This document shows, one piece after another, positions 14,063 to 15,103 of a DNA stretch of 15,103 nt (positions within the stretch are counted from its first letter, which is position 1; every line of letters starts with the position of its first letter). The DNA is from Phycisphaerales bacterium UBA1926. GTDB lineage: Bacteria > Planctomycetota > Phycisphaerae > Phycisphaerales > UBA1924. Made by a program: the position numbers and the translations under genes. Below the pieces are notes generated by a model that made no database searches, had not been told where the DNA came from, and was given only the letters and a program-made list of their open reading frames with translations. The DNA is taken from contig DDFO01000009.1 of NCBI GenBank assembly GCA_002337215.1, forward strand, positions 20,457 to 35,559, read 5' to 3'.

Positions 14063-15103
14063 TCAGATCTCGATCTTGTCTGTGCCCATGGACCCGTGAT
14101 CGTCCATGCCGCCTCGGGCGGGCATGTCGGAGGGACGGAAGTCGGTGGTCTCGCCGCCGCCTCCCGTGCTGTCGCCCCACTGGGCCCGCTTGAGGGACAG
14201 CCCGATCTTGCGATCGGAGATGTCCACCCGCAGGATCTTGACGTCGATCTCGTCGCCCGCCTCGACGACGTCCTGGGGGTTCTCGACCTTGTGGTCTGCG
14301 AGCTCGGAGATGTGGAGCAGGCCCTCGAGATCGTCCTCAAGCTCGACGAAGACGCCGAAGTTGGTGATCTTGGTGACCTTGCCGCGGACGACCATGCCGG
14401 GCTGGTACGCACCGGGGATCGCCTCGACCCACGGGTCTTCGGTGAGCTGCTTGACGCCCAGGGAGACGCGCTGCTTCTCCTGATCGACGTCGAGGACGAC
14501 GCACTGGACCTTCTCGCCCTTGCTGTAGAGCTCGTTGGGGTGCGTGATCTTCTTGGTCCACGACATGTCGGAGATGTGGAGCAGGCCGTCGATGCCGGGC
14601 TCGATCTCGACGAACGCGCCGTAGTTGGCGAGGTTGCGGACCTCGCCCTCGACGAGGGTGCCCGAGGGGTACTTCTCGCTGACGAGTTCCCACGGGTTGA
14701 CCTCGGTCTGCTTCATGCCGAGGCTGATCTCCTGCTTGTTCTTGTCGATCTCGAGGACGACGACGTCGACTTCCTGACCCGGCTCGACGATCTCGGACGG
14801 GTGGTTGATGCGGCGTGTCCACGACATCTCGGAGATGTGGACGAGGCCCTCGATGCCGTCCTCGAGGCGGACGAATGCGCCGTAGGACATGAGGTTGACG
14901 ATCTCGCCCTGGACCCGCGACTGGACGGGGTAGCGCTGCTCGATCTCTTCCCAGGGGCTGTCTTCCTTCTGCTTGAGGCCCAGGGCGATCTTCTCTTTGT
15001 CGTGGTCGATGTTGAGGACCTTGACTTCGAGCTTCTGATCGATGCGGACCAGCTCGGACGGGTGGTTGACCCGGCCCCATGACATGTCGGTGATGTGGAG
15101 CAG
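14063..15103 (-). CDS. rpsA: 30S ribosomal protein S1 (C-terminal part; 5' end beyond window)
   Basis: 346 codons are visible, open to the right edge and with no start inside the window. The protein binds mRNA on the small subunit and helps load structured or weakly initiated messages. Visible S1/OB repeats: the end of one (visible residues 1-45), then three complete ones (about 60-131, 147-218 and 234-306), each with the G-x-V...YGAFV-E...G-GLLHIS-S-MSW pattern. Neighbouring repeats are joined by an 'ED/VNPWE' linker. These correspond to the last four domains of a typical six-domain S1. The tail (307-346) is Gly- and Asp-rich and ends in DKIEI. The last repeat reads LLHISELADHKVENP, departing from the MSW of the others, as is common for a terminal S1 repeat. 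A strong terminator lies at 13944-13971. The apparent ATG at 15085 is internal. Confidence 0.94.
   Translation of the reverse strand: MLHITDMSWGRVNHPSELVRIDQKLEVKVLNIDHDKEKIALGLKQKEDSPWEEIEQRYPVQSRVQGEIVNLMSYGAFVRLEDGIEGLVHISEMSWTRRINHPSEIVEPGQEVDVVVLEIDKNKQEISLGMKQTEVNPWELVSEKYPSGTLVEGEVRNLANYGAFVEIEPGIDGLLHISDMSWTKKITHPNELYSKGEKVQCVVLDVDQEKQRVSLGVKQLTEDPWVEAIPGAYQPGMVVRGKVTKITNFGVFVELEDDLEGLLHISELADHKVENPQDVVEAGDEIDVKILRVDISDRKIGLSLKRAQWGDSTGGGGETTDFRPSDMPARGGMDDHGSMGTDKIEI

Overview
The window is GC-rich, densely coded chromosomal DNA. It most likely comes from a planctomycete, probably class Phycisphaerae. The clearest pointer is the secreted repeat protein at 5537-6832: it ends in two tandem dockerin-like repeats closing on Gly-Cys, the 'GC-type dockerin' tail I associate with that class. 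The GyrA quinolone-region sequence, the STAS protein with its Asn-Ser-Ser-Asn-Ile core, and the mixture of Shine-Dalgarno-led and leaderless-looking starts agree. This placement is inference from protein style; no rRNA gene is present. I see no mobile element, CRISPR array, tRNA, rRNA or integration scar.

Left part (1-3665): a minus-strand pair, a pterin-4a-carbinolamine dehydratase (1738-2034) followed by a large, membrane-anchored iron-type ABC solute-binding protein that runs off the left edge. Diverging from it on the plus strand are gluQ (glutamyl-Q tRNA(Asp) synthetase, lacking its usual zinc ligands) and, overlapping its 3' end by 19 nt, a DUF192 lipoprotein.

Middle part (3666-8261): a SpoIIE-type PP2C phosphatase with a degenerate N-terminal domain (3747-5117), a non-coding stretch of about 420 bp with two hairpins, and the secreted beta-helix/dockerin protein (5537-6832). 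These face a minus-strand run consisting of gyrA, a STAS-domain protein and a MacB/LolD-type ABC ATPase with no permease beside it. The phosphatase and the STAS protein are the two ends of a partner-switching circuit. No anti-sigma or kinase partner is visible here.

Right part (8319-15103): gyrA (964 residues); upstream of it a 722-residue exported protein of unknown function, in which I see a weak AMMECR1-like stretch followed by an alpha-helical, toroid-like half; a possible 26-residue membrane peptide gene on the plus strand; a strong hairpin terminator that can serve both strands; and the C-terminal two thirds of ribosomal protein S1 (rpsA), which runs off the right edge.

Most genes are housekeeping or recognisable families. 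The less ordinary items are the 722-residue exported protein, the beta-helix protein, the possible split partner-switching pair and the micro-ORF. I did not find a convincing wholly new multi-gene system.
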